Source: JAVBMB01 sp031552995
Lineage (GTDB): Bacteria > Bacillota > Clostridia > Oscillospirales > Butyricicoccaceae
Assembly (NCBI GenBank): GCA_031552995.1
Contig: JAVBMB010000111.1
Coordinates: 1 to 22,627 of the forward strand
Reading direction: 5' to 3'
DNA length: 22,627 bases
Part shown: piece after piece, positions 7,795-17,707 of the stretch
Layout of the letters: each line of letters starts with the position of its first letter
Numbering within the stretch: the stretch's first letter is position 1
Made by a program: the position numbers and the translations under genes
Notes under the pieces: generated by a model
What the model was told of the DNA's origin: nothing
The model's input: only the letters and a program-made list of their open reading frames with translations
The model's database searches: none

Positions 7795-8802
7795 ATGTCA
7801 AGCATTCGCGTTATCACAAGGAAAGATGCCGAAAATCTGCTCGATATGCCGTCGGTTATCGCGGCGGTAGAAACGGCGTACAAACAGAAATGCGTCGGCG
7901 AGGGCGTTATCTGGCCTCTTGTTTTCTATGAGTTCGAACCCGGCAAAGCCGACATGGACATCAAATCCGGCTTTATCAAGGGAGAGGGCATTTACGGCCT
8001 CAAGCTTGTGTCATGGCACGGAGGCAACCCCGAAAATGGCCTGCCGGCGCTTCACGGCACGACGATGGTGTTTGACGCGCCGACCGGACGGCCTGTCGGC
8101 CTTCTGGACGCCGAGTATATCACCGGTATGCGCACAGGCGCCGCGGGGGCAATAGGGGCGAAATATCTGGCGCGCAAGGACAGCGAGAATCTGCTGCTTG
8201 TGGGCGCGGGGCATCAGGCGTTATTTTTGCTGACAGCAACATTGCTTGTACTGCCCGGCATAAAGACAGTGCGTGTGTGCGACCCGATGAGCGAAGCAAA
8301 CGCAGAGGCATTTTGCGGCAAGGCGCGCGCCGCGCTGCCGGATTATTTTGATTCCGGCCTCACTATCGAGGCTGTGACGGCGCTTGAAAGCGCCGTGTCA
8401 AAAAGTGATGTCATAATCACGGCTACGCCGTCGCGTAAGCCGCTCATCCGCAAGGAATGGCTTAAGCCGGGCACACACCTCAGCTGCATCGGGGCAGATA
8501 TGTCCGGCAAGCAGGAGATTGACGAGCAGATATTGGCCGGCGCAAGGGTGTTCACCGACGACATAAACCAGGCGTTTGCCGTCGGCGAGTGTGAAACCGC
8601 CGGAAAGAAAGGGCTGCTGACTCCGCAGACAATAGCGGGAGAAATCGGCCGGCTTATTCTGGACCTGGCCCCGGGCAGGCAAAGCGAAGCCGAGATAACG
8701 GTTTTTGATTCGACGGGCATCGCGCTGCAGGATTTGATAGTGTCGCATCTGGCGCTGAAGCTGGCCGGGGAAAAAGGCGCGGGCACGTCTGTTGAGCTGT
8801 AG
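7795..8802 (+). CDS. Ornithine cyclodeaminase / mu-crystallin family NAD(P)-dependent protein
   Basis: 335 residues; ATG 7795 has GAGAGGGG upstream. It shows the family layout: an N-terminal dimerisation/substrate domain with IKSGF and K70 in YGLKLVSWHGG, R113 in GMRTGAAGAIGAKYLA, the dinucleotide loop GAGHQA (137-142), then D235 in IGADMSGKQEID and DDINQA near 255. K70, R113 and D235 occupy the places of the substrate-binding Lys, Arg and catalytic Asp of ornithine cyclodeaminase. The family also contains alanine dehydrogenase, ketimine reductase, tauropine-type and SbnB-type enzymes; the ADMSGKQEID wording differs from the GDCPGKTEL of true ornithine cyclodeaminases, so a reductive imine or amino-acid dehydrogenase is as likely. 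Standing between a peptidase and an aminotransferase, it probably handles an amino acid or cyclic imine released by the hydrolases. Confidence 0.82.
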   Translation: MSSIRVITRKDAENLLDMPSVIAAVETAYKQKCVGEGVIWPLVFYEFEPGKADMDIKSGFIKGEGIYGLKLVSWHGGNPENGLPALHGTTMVFDAPTGRPVGLLDAEYITGMRTGAAGAIGAKYLARKDSENLLLVGAGHQALFLLTATLLVLPGIKTVRVCDPMSEANAEAFCGKARAALPDYFDSGLTIEAVTALESAVSKSDVIITATPSRKPLIRKEWLKPGTHLSCIGADMSGKQEIDEQILAGARVFTDDINQAFAVGECETAGKKGLLTPQTIAGEIGRLILDLAPGRQSEAEITVFDSTGIALQDLIVSHLALKLAGEKGAGTSVEL

Positions 8803-8832
8803 ATATTTTTATAGGGCGTAAGGAGATCACGA

Positions 8833-9954
8833 ATGAAAATCAAAACCTTCCTCGTAGAGCAGTGGATGAACGAACACGAAAATGACGCGAAGTATAACCT
8901 GGCCGAGACATGCGTCGACTCGGTATCTATCGACGAGCTGCTTGAGCTGTGCGGTGTCGAGCGCACAGCGTTTGCCGACATGCTGCTGGACAGAAGACTG
9001 GGCTACGGGCATATCTGGGGCAACCCCAGGCTTAAGGCCGGCATAAAAAGGCTGTACGAGAACATAACCGAGGACGACATAGTGACGACACACGGCGCAA
9101 TCGGCGCGAACCATCTCGTATTTTACTCGCTTGTCTCGCCGGGAGACCGGGTCGTGTCCGTCATGCCGACGTATCAGCAGCTATATTCAATACCCGAGGG
9201 CTTTGGGGCCGACGTGAAGATACTGCATCTGACGCCGGAAAACGGATATCTGCCCGACATGGCGCAGCTTAGGGAGTATGCTCAAGGCGCCAAGCTGATT
9301 TGCATCAACAACCCCAACAACCCGTCGGGTGCGCTTATGCCGCCGGATATGATGCAACAGATTGTCGATATCGCGCGGGCCCAGGATGCTTACGTGCTGT
9401 GCGATGAGGTGTATCGCGGGCTGACGCAGCACGACGGCTACCAGCGCTCTGTCGTCGACATGTACGAGAAAGGCATCAGCGTAAGCAGTATGTCCAAGGT
9501 GTTCTCTCTTGCCGGGCTGAGGCTTGGCTGGTTTGTCACGCGCGACAAGGCTGCGATGGAGAGCTGCCTTGAGCACAGGGATTACAACACGATCAGCTGC
9601 GGCGTGCTTGAAGAGGAAATCGCGGCGCTGGCTGTGGAAAACTATGATAAGCTGCTTGAGCGAAGCCTGAAAATTGTCCGCGGGAATCTTGAGGTTCTGG
9701 ACAAATGGGTGGCAGGCCAGCCGCATATAAGCTATGTGAAGCCGCAGGCCGGTACGACAGCGCTGCTGCACTACGATTTTGATATCCCGTCGTATGATTT
9801 CTGCATAGCGCTGATTGACAAGACCGGTGTCTTCTTCACCCCGGGCGACTGCTTTGGGCAGCCGCACTGCGTCAGAATCGGCTATGCGTGCAGCGAAGAG
9901 GACCTTACCCTTGGGCTTGAGATATTCGGCAATTATCTTAAGACGCTGGAATAA
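8833..9954 (+). CDS. PLP-dependent aminotransferase, class I/II (fold type I)
   Basis: 373 residues; ATG 8833 with AAGGAG at 8819-8824. PLP-site residues are visible: PTYQQLY at 112-118, N163 in INNPNNPSGA, D191 and Y194 in LCDEVYRGL, K222 (Schiff-base Lys) in SSMSKVFSLAGLRLGW and R230 after it. The N-terminus (FLVEQWMNEHENDAKYNLAE and then TCVDSVSIDELL) is characteristic of the subgroup that includes capreomycidine-synthase-like enzymes, which do not always catalyse simple transamination. It is the last gene of the + strand cluster and is followed within 20 bp by a strong terminator. In the pathway it would convert a released amino acid to a 2-oxo acid, or carry out a PLP elimination or cyclisation; the sequence alone cannot decide. 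Confidence 0.85.
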   Translation: MKIKTFLVEQWMNEHENDAKYNLAETCVDSVSIDELLELCGVERTAFADMLLDRRLGYGHIWGNPRLKAGIKRLYENITEDDIVTTHGAIGANHLVFYSLVSPGDRVVSVMPTYQQLYSIPEGFGADVKILHLTPENGYLPDMAQLREYAQGAKLICINNPNNPSGALMPPDMMQQIVDIARAQDAYVLCDEVYRGLTQHDGYQRSVVDMYEKGISVSSMSKVFSLAGLRLGWFVTRDKAAMESCLEHRDYNTISCGVLEEEIAALAVENYDKLLERSLKIVRGNLEVLDKWVAGQPHISYVKPQAGTTALLHYDFDIPSYDFCIALIDKTGVFFTPGDCFGQPHCVRIGYACSEEDLTLGLEIFGNYLKTLE

Positions 9955-9971
9955 TTAACGCTTAAGACGCA

Positions 9972-10003
9972 AGCGGGCGGTACACATGTACCGCCCGCTT
10001 TTT
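9972..10003 (+). terminator. Intrinsic terminator closing the + strand cluster
   Basis: An 11-bp GC-rich stem (AGCGGGCGGTA / TACCGCCCGCT), extendable by two base pairs into the loop, followed by five T residues at 9999-10003. It ends the aminotransferase transcript and lies between two convergent genes. On the opposite strand the T tract is poor, so it works mainly for the + strand. Confidence 0.9.
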
Positions 10004-10019
10004 GTTATGCCTGCTCTTG

Positions 10020-10586
10020 TTATTTCTGCCGCGGCCATTCTATAAGAAGGTCGGCATATTTCCGCCGCAGCTGCCGCACGCCGGACTGTTCGAGGAACAT
10101 CCTCTCGCCGGTGGTCCAAATCAGCAGCGCGCCAAGCGTGTTGACTACGTCGAACAGTACAACGCTGGGGACAAACTCGCCGAAAAAATAGCTTAGCGTC
10201 AGCAGCGTGACCCCCGCCAGCATCAAGCCGAGGCAGGCCCGGCGCGTCTTGCGGCTTTTTATTATCATCATCAGAAGATGCAGCCGGATATTCTCGCGGA
10301 TGATTACGGCAAGCTCTTCCTCGGTGTACGCGCTGCCGTTGGGCAGGTTTACCGTCACCCTTGTCAACGGCGATTTTATGCCGAGCATTAAATTGTCGAG
10401 GCTGTCCAGGATTTGACCTCGCATCAGAGGCATGTTCCCTCCGCTGAGTGTATTTTCGAACAGCTCGTCATCCGAAGAGAACGCAAGCGCGATTTTCCCG
10501 TCCTTTATGGTGAAGAATGTCGAAAATATGCCATTTTTGTCGGCTAATATTTCGCGCTCAACATTTTTGCGTGTACGCTTTGACAA
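10020..10586 (-). CDS. Small membrane protein with two predicted helices, function unknown
   Basis: 188 residues from a TTG start at 10586, chosen because GGGGAGGGAG lies just upstream; the longer frame to 10682 would overlap the kinase gene and has no ribosome binding site. Residues 1-115 are polar and probably cytosolic. Two hydrophobic stretches follow, about 117-136 and 139-158, separated by a short GEF-containing turn, then a basic C-terminal tail (RQLRRKYADLL). No catalytic motif or named domain is recognised. It lies 92 bp after the DhaK-DhaL gene in the same direction, so co-transcription is possible but not shown. The coding call rests on its length, start signal and coherent topology. 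Confidence 0.65.
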   Translation of the reverse strand: MSKRTRKNVEREILADKNGIFSTFFTIKDGKIALAFSSDDELFENTLSGGNMPLMRGQILDSLDNLMLGIKSPLTRVTVNLPNGSAYTEEELAVIIRENIRLHLLMMIIKSRKTRRACLGLMLAGVTLLTLSYFFGEFVPSVVLFDVVNTLGALLIWTTGERMFLEQSGVRQLRRKYADLLIEWPRQK

Positions 10587-10678
10587 TGCGCTCCCTCCCC
10601 CTTTTGCCTTGCGCGGTCCGGCGTGTCGGGCAGCGCCTCCCAACGGATTCACCCGGCATCGTGTGTTATATATAACCG

Positions 10679-12433
10679 TCACATCAGCGACTGTGCTATT
10701 TCGGTAAATATTACGCCCAAAGCGTGCGCGCCGGCATCGTGGTATCCAAGGCTTCGCTGCCCGACGTTACCGGCGCGGCCCATGCGCGCGACGATATCTT
10801 TCGTCGCCTCGGCACCCTCCGCGGCGGCGGCGGCGCCGGAGATAAAGGCGTCCTTCCAGCTTGCTCCCCTCTGTGCCGCAGCCGTCCATGTGTCGGCGCA
10901 CGGGACGAGCGCGTCGATGAGTGTTTTATCCCCTACAAGCGCGCCGCGGCCGAAAAAGCGTTGGCCTGTAGTCTGTATTCCTTTGACGGCGGCCTGCAGC
11001 ATTTCGGCAAAATCCGCAGTCGTCAGGCTTGTTTTCCCGGCGGTATTAATCCCGGCTGCGCGGAATGCCGCGCCCCAAATCGGGCCGGACGCGCCGCCGC
11101 AATGCTCCATAATAACAAGAGAGCAGGCGTCCAGAAAGCCGCTGACAGTGAGCCCGGGAGCGGCGATTATTGTTTTCCACTCCTCTTTAAGCCGTCTGAA
11201 CCCCTTTGCTATGCTCATGCCGAAATCGCCGTCGCCGGCGTGGGCGTCGAGCTCGCAGAAAGGTATTTCATTGCGTATTATACACCGGCTCATGATATCG
11301 ATGATATACATCATGTTGCCAAGCGACAGTGTCTCTCCGATTTTAGCATACTCCTGCGGCGTTTCGACAGTGTATGACACCTCGCACTGCGCCTTTTCCG
11401 GGAAGAAATCGGCGTATTCCACAGGCGGAACCGGGCCGTCGATTTGCATCGCAGGGCCCTTGCACGGGGCGTTCAGGCAGCTCTCCAGCTCATCATCCAG
11501 CCTGAGAACAGAGATTGACGCGCCGGACATGTCGAGGCTGCTCATATAATTGCCGACAAAGCTGCGGACTATCGTGATGCCCTTTTCGGCGAACTCGCGC
11601 GCGACCTCTTTATTCAGAATATACAGCTCCATCAGCGGCGTCGCGCCAAATCCGTTTATCAGGACGGCGACGCGGCCTCGCCCGGCGCAGTCGAGCTTAA
11701 GCTCACTTAGCAGCGACGCCGTCATGCGCCCGGCAAGCTCACGGGCGGGCATCATATTTTCCCGGCGCACGCCGGGTTCCCCGTGGATGCCGACGCCGTA
11801 CTCCATCTCATTTTCATCAAGCGAGAATATTGGGCTGCCCTTTGCGGGCACAGTGCATGACGTCAACGCAAAGCCAATGCTTTTTACATTGGCTATTGCT
11901 TTTTCGGCAACACGCTTGACCTCGGAAAGGTCTTTCCCGCTTTCGGCGGCGGCGCCGGCCAGCTTGTGCACAAAAATTGTGCCGGCGACGCCTCTGCGCC
12001 CGACGGTGTAAAGGCTGTCCCTCACGGCAATGTCGTCGTCGATCTTGACGCACTCAACCGCGATACCGTCCTCCGAGGCAAGGCGGGCGGCGCTTTCAAA
12101 GTTCATCACGTCGCCGCTGTAGTTTTTTATAATAAGCAATACGCCTTTATCCCCGGCAACCTGACGTATAGCCTGATACACCTGTATCTGCGAGGGCGAA
12201 GCGAACACCTCGCCGCACACGGCGGCGTCGAGCAGCCCCTTGCCGACAAACCCGGCGTGAGCCGGTTCGTGCCCGCTGCCTCCGCCGCAAATCAGGCTGA
12301 CCTTCGCGCCGTTCAGCTCACTTTTATAGATAAACCTGTGCCTGCTGTTAAGCTTGAGCTCGGGATGCGCAAGCACAATGCCGCTGCACATATCCTGAAC
12401 GACACTCTCCGGCCGGTTGATTATCTTTTTCAT
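10679..12433 (-). CDS. Single-chain dihydroxyacetone-type kinase (DhaK-DhaL fusion)
   Basis: 584 residues, ATG with AAGGAG upstream. DhaK part, residues about 1-335: GGGSGHEPAHAGFVG (50-64), NYSGD ending at D108, and H217 in GVGIHGEPG, the His that covalently binds the keto-sugar. DhaL part, about 365-584: DAHAGDGDFG with D396, D401 and D403 for Mg-ADP, then GGASGPIWG and the C-terminal AGNVGQRSLGYHDAGAHA stretch. DhaK and DhaL in one chain is the layout of ATP-dependent kinases (Citrobacter DhaK type), rather than PTS-dependent DhaKLM. Dihydroxyacetone is the textbook substrate, but related fused kinases phosphorylate erythrulose and other C4 keto-sugars. The neighbouring solute-binding protein and hybrid kinase suggest that its substrate or a precursor is sensed outside the cell (inference). 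Confidence 0.9.
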   Translation of the reverse strand: MKKIINRPESVVQDMCSGIVLAHPELKLNSRHRFIYKSELNGAKVSLICGGGSGHEPAHAGFVGKGLLDAAVCGEVFASPSQIQVYQAIRQVAGDKGVLLIIKNYSGDVMNFESAARLASEDGIAVECVKIDDDIAVRDSLYTVGRRGVAGTIFVHKLAGAAAESGKDLSEVKRVAEKAIANVKSIGFALTSCTVPAKGSPIFSLDENEMEYGVGIHGEPGVRRENMMPARELAGRMTASLLSELKLDCAGRGRVAVLINGFGATPLMELYILNKEVAREFAEKGITIVRSFVGNYMSSLDMSGASISVLRLDDELESCLNAPCKGPAMQIDGPVPPVEYADFFPEKAQCEVSYTVETPQEYAKIGETLSLGNMMYIIDIMSRCIIRNEIPFCELDAHAGDGDFGMSIAKGFRRLKEEWKTIIAAPGLTVSGFLDACSLVIMEHCGGASGPIWGAAFRAAGINTAGKTSLTTADFAEMLQAAVKGIQTTGQRFFGRGALVGDKTLIDALVPCADTWTAAAQRGASWKDAFISGAAAAAEGAEATKDIVARMGRAGNVGQRSLGYHDAGAHALGVIFTEIAQSLM

Positions 12434-12527
12434 GGAAAGCAGCTCCTTTTTTTCTGCCGCGCGGTATACCTTCGCGCGATGCGGGTGACGTAAACATAAT
12501 CAGGCTTTGAACACCGGTACGCAAGGT

Positions 12528-13805
12528 TTATCCGCCGCCGGCGTCGACGGCAAGGCATGATTCAATCGCCTTCGCCGGTGAGACGGCGCCGGTGACGATA
12601 TTTTTTACATCGGCAAACAGCGCATTTCGCGCTTCGGGAGTCAACCCGTCCTGCACGGCGGAGACTATCCCCGTGCAGCCCTTTGTCATGGCGAGCGCCG
12701 AGGAGACAAGCGCGTCGGCGCCGTCCAAAGGCGTTGCCCCCCGCTTGAGTGCCGTGACGGAAAGCGAGGCGAACCGCGATACGACATCGTCGCCCGTCAT
12801 GTGCGTGACAAACTCGACGCACGCGGCGCGCTTTTCCGGATTGTCCCACGCTTTTTTTGTGATGTAATAGCCCATTGACAGGCCGCCGATGATGTCGGTC
12901 GTTCGGCGCTCCCCCTTGGCCGGAACATATGTGACGACAAAATCATTGATATCCGCCGCGTTTGACTGGAACCAGCCAACCTTCCATGAGCCGTCTATCA
13001 TGAAAGCCGCTTTGTTATCGGTCATAAGCTTGTTCACTTCGGCATCGGTCACGGTGTTTGTATTTTCGGGGAAAAATCCGCGGTCATACAGCAGCTTAAT
13101 ATCCTCAAACCCTGCCTGCCAGTTCTGTCCCGCAGTGTCTCCGTATGAGCGCGGAAGAAGGTTGTGGCTGCTGATGGTGCCGTTGTTGAATATACAAAAC
13201 TCAAACCAATAGTGCGGCACTTCATTAAGAGAGCAGGCTATCGGCACATACCCCTTTGCGCGAATTGTCCCGCAATCGGCGAGGAACTGTTCCCATGTGT
13301 AGTCCGCGCCCGGCACCTTCACGCCGCAGGCGTTCAAAACGCTTTTGTTGACAAAAAGACCCTCCCAGTACCCATTGACAGGGACAGCATACTGCCTGCC
13401 GTCCGCCGGAGAGACGGGCATCATTGACTCCTTCATATTCGAGGCATAATCCGGGTATTGCCTGCGGATATCGCTGATTGGGACGACCTGCCCGCTTTTT
13501 ACGAATGTGTCGGCGTCGGCACCGGTAAAATAAAACAGCACATCCGGCTCGCTTCCCGCCGCAAAGTCCGCCTGAATCTGCTTTTTCCACTCTTCGTTGA
13601 CGGCCGAGGAGGCATCGTCAACCTTATTGCCGCTTGCCAGCTCGTAAGCGTGATACGCATCGGTAAAGTTTTGGCGGTTGCCGTCCTCGCTGCCGAAAGA
13701 CGTGACGACGCGTATTGTCACAGCGCCGCCTTTTGCGGCGGAATCGCACCCCGCAAATACGGACAGCAGCATGATTATGGCCAATAAGAAGCCGGTCTTT
13801 CTCAC
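12528..13805 (-). CDS. Sugar-type extracellular solute-binding lipoprotein (family 1), no transporter beside it
   Basis: 425 residues from GTG 13805, 29 bp after the kinase stop; an AAAGGG precedes it, and this start leaves a clean lipoprotein signal: MRKTGFLLAI, a hydrophobic core and the lipobox SVFAGC with C20. The TTG-initiated longer frame would overlap the kinase gene and place the signal internally. Mature part features are those of bacterial family 1 binding proteins: EEWKKQIQADFAAGSEPDVL near the N-terminus, YAVPVNGYWEGLFVNKSVL, TWEQFLADC, AAFMIDGSWKVGW and YYITKKAW. No permease or ATPase gene is found on either side. With the hybrid kinase upstream and the DhaK-DhaL kinase 94 bp downstream, it may serve as a ligand-presenting partner for signalling, or share transporters encoded elsewhere. 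The carbohydrate is unknown. Confidence 0.87.
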   Translation of the reverse strand: MRKTGFLLAIIMLLSVFAGCDSAAKGGAVTIRVVTSFGSEDGNRQNFTDAYHAYELASGNKVDDASSAVNEEWKKQIQADFAAGSEPDVLFYFTGADADTFVKSGQVVPISDIRRQYPDYASNMKESMMPVSPADGRQYAVPVNGYWEGLFVNKSVLNACGVKVPGADYTWEQFLADCGTIRAKGYVPIACSLNEVPHYWFEFCIFNNGTISSHNLLPRSYGDTAGQNWQAGFEDIKLLYDRGFFPENTNTVTDAEVNKLMTDNKAAFMIDGSWKVGWFQSNAADINDFVVTYVPAKGERRTTDIIGGLSMGYYITKKAWDNPEKRAACVEFVTHMTGDDVVSRFASLSVTALKRGATPLDGADALVSSALAMTKGCTGIVSAVQDGLTPEARNALFADVKNIVTGAVSPAKAIESCLAVDAGGG

Positions 13806-13834
13806 TTCTGTCAACCCTTTCCCCGGTACGGCGT

Positions 13835-16306
<2,472 letters not shown>

Positions 16307-16395
16307 TGACATCACCCCTCATCGCAAATTGCCTACGAACCGTAAAACCGTGTTCTATGGCTTTTAAATGCCAAAAAGCCGCTCTGCTTTACACT

Positions 16396-16424
16396 TTAAT
16401 AATATGGAATGCCTAACGCATCAA
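16396..16424 (-). promoter_or_regulatory. Possible promoter of the hybrid kinase operon
   Basis: On the - strand, TTGATG (16419-16424), a 17-bp spacer and TATTAA (16396-16401), about 90 bp before the kinase start. Each hexamer matches consensus at four of six positions. The spacer is ideal, but the region is AT-rich, so chance matches are likely. Confidence 0.35.
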
Positions 16425-16528
16425 TAATACCAATTTTTTGGCATAACTACAAGTAGAACCGTTATAGAATCATCTGACCGGTACAGATATCTTATGGCGT
16501 CACCAGCATTTTGAAAATGCACTGGCGG

Positions 16529-16750
16529 TCAAAAAGTTTGCTCAGGCGCGGCAACTAATGGGGAAGATATATCACAATCAAGCAATATCAATGTCTCAAT
16601 AGCACTATAAATCGTTCTGCGATCTAAAGAAATATCATAGACGGTTTTCATTTTGCTTGCAATTTCCCTTGCGGGCAATATATGTTCCTCGTCCGAGCAA
16701 TCGGAAAGGATTTGGTAGATGCAATAGACATTCGCCTTATTTTTCATCAT
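16529..16750 (-). CDS. Small winged-helix DNA-binding protein, probably truncated
   Basis: 73 residues. Its ATG follows the stop of the UDG-like gene without a gap (TAG then ATG), so it is probably translated by coupling. Residues about 25-62 match the helix-turn-helix at the start of WYL-type and related regulators: LPAREIASKM, then ISLDRRTIYSAIETLILL, where DRRTIY lies in the recognition helix. In such regulators a sentence like GYDI leads into a wing and a ligand-binding region of 200 or more residues. Here the text becomes unrelated after LDCDIS and stops 13 residues later. Either it is a free-standing DNA-binding module or the gene was cut by recombination near 16560. No downstream frame resumes the family sequence. 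Confidence 0.55.
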   Translation of the reverse strand: MMKNKANVYCIYQILSDCSDEEHILPAREIASKMKTVYDISLDRRTIYSAIETLILLDCDISSPLVAAPEQTF

Positions 16751-17350
16751 CTACACCACGCTTAATAAAGTATTAAGCTGTGGAATTGTGCACAGTAGTT
16801 CATGATAATCGCTAGCATTAAAGCCTCCCTTATAAGAGGGATGCGTCAATCCATAAACTGCAATCGGCTTTTTACATATATACTTCCATGATTTTATTGT
16901 TAGCTTGTCGTTTGAAAATGTGGAGCCAGGCTCCCCGCAGTTGGGCAAGTTGGCGTAAAGAACTTTCCCAAAACACAGTATCGTGTCTGGCTGTAGTACG
17001 GAAAGCACTTCCCAAAATGGAGCTTGTGCATAGCACCACATGGTATCCGTGGGCCGATCATTGTGCTTTGGACCGACAACCTCTTGAATATAGTTATAAA
17101 AACTCAGCTGACGAAATTGCTGATTTACATCGGTTATTTCACCATATAATGCACGGAGCATTCCGCCAAAAAATTTGGAGTGGGAGTTCTTATCAATATA
17201 ATCACTCACAACATCCGATGTGAAGTGCGGATTATTTTCATGTTCGCTGTAATGCGACTCCCCAAGCAAAAGGATCTTGCTAGGAGATTTAAAATAGTTT
17301 TCTCCGATAAACGGTTGAAACTTGACGCGGTCAGAAAATAGCTTTTTCAA
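16751..17350 (-). CDS. Uracil-DNA-glycosylase-like superfamily protein
   Basis: 199 residues from a TTG start at 17350, with AAGGGG about ten bases upstream; no ATG or GTG is available at the N-terminus. Two elements resemble the UDG-like fold: KILLLGESHY (residues 25-34), in the place of the active-site loop after the first strand, and LTHPSYKGG (168-176), resembling the HPS motif. LCFGKVLYA lies between them on a likely third strand. The canonical catalytic Asp or Asn is not evident (GESHY in place of GQDPY), so glycosylase activity is doubtful. Many such proteins are uncharacterised and found in mobile or defence-rich regions. It lies in AT-richer DNA unlike the flanks, which supports horizontal acquisition. 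The family call is tentative; that it is a gene is fairly sure. Confidence 0.6.
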   Translation of the reverse strand: MKKLFSDRVKFQPFIGENYFKSPSKILLLGESHYSEHENNPHFTSDVVSDYIDKNSHSKFFGGMLRALYGEITDVNQQFRQLSFYNYIQEVVGPKHNDRPTDTMWCYAQAPFWEVLSVLQPDTILCFGKVLYANLPNCGEPGSTFSNDKLTIKSWKYICKKPIAVYGLTHPSYKGGFNASDYHELLCTIPQLNTLLSVV

Positions 17351-17460
17351 AGCAATCGCCCCTTAACAAGAGTTTACATTCATGCAGAACAAGAGTCAAT
17401 GCCACCCTGTACAAAAACACGAACAGCCCTGTTAATTGTAAAAATAATTATACTCTTTTG

Positions 17461-17482
17461 CCTGTGCAAAAGTCTGCACAGG
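17461..17482. repeat. Inverted repeat upstream of the UDG-like gene
   Basis: Perfect 7-bp arms CCTGTGC (17461-17467) and GCACAGG (17476-17482), 8-nt spacer. On the - strand it stands just upstream of a TATAAT hexamer (17447-17452), roughly 100 bp before the UDG-like gene, so it could be an operator. No good -35 element was found at the right distance, so the promoter itself is uncertain. Confidence 0.4.
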
Positions 17483-17583
17483 GCAAAGACATTAGTATTT
17501 ATCGAAAATGTCTCATCCAAGAATGAATAAGAATAAACCATTCGGGGAATAATAATAAATTATGCACTTTCTCCGTTGTATAA

Positions 17584-17624
17584 TTAATCCACAGGAAAGC
17601 TATGCGTGTTTTCCTGTGGATTAA
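17584..17624. repeat. 15-bp inverted repeat, part of a transfer-origin-like cluster
   Basis: Perfect arms TTAATCCACAGGAAA (17584-17598) and its reverse complement (17610-17624) around an 11-nt loop. No T tract follows on either strand that would make a good terminator. It lies only 18 bp from the next, longer inverted repeat. Confidence 0.85.
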
Positions 17625-17642
17625 CTGAACATACATATTTTC

Positions 17643-17707
17643 ACCACCGCGCGTACATAACGGCTTGGCGGCCTAACCGTCTTGATTTGTTATGTACGCG
17701 CGGTGGT
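17643..17707. repeat. 19-bp inverted repeat with 27-nt loop, oriT-like
   Basis: Perfect 19-bp arms ACCACCGCGCGTACATAAC (17643-17661) and its reverse complement (17689-17707). The 27-nt loop is GC-rich and non-repetitive. T-rich DNA follows on the + strand (17707-17714), so termination is possible, but nothing codes upstream on that strand. Long, large-looped repeats just before a MobC-like start fit a transfer origin of a mobilisable element better. The nick site cannot be named. Confidence 0.85.

Noticed and set aside
10623..11549. + strand open frame opposite the DhaK-DhaL gene
   Set aside because: Low-complexity Ser/Ala/Pro-rich shadow without ribosome binding site; the - strand frame is a clear kinase.
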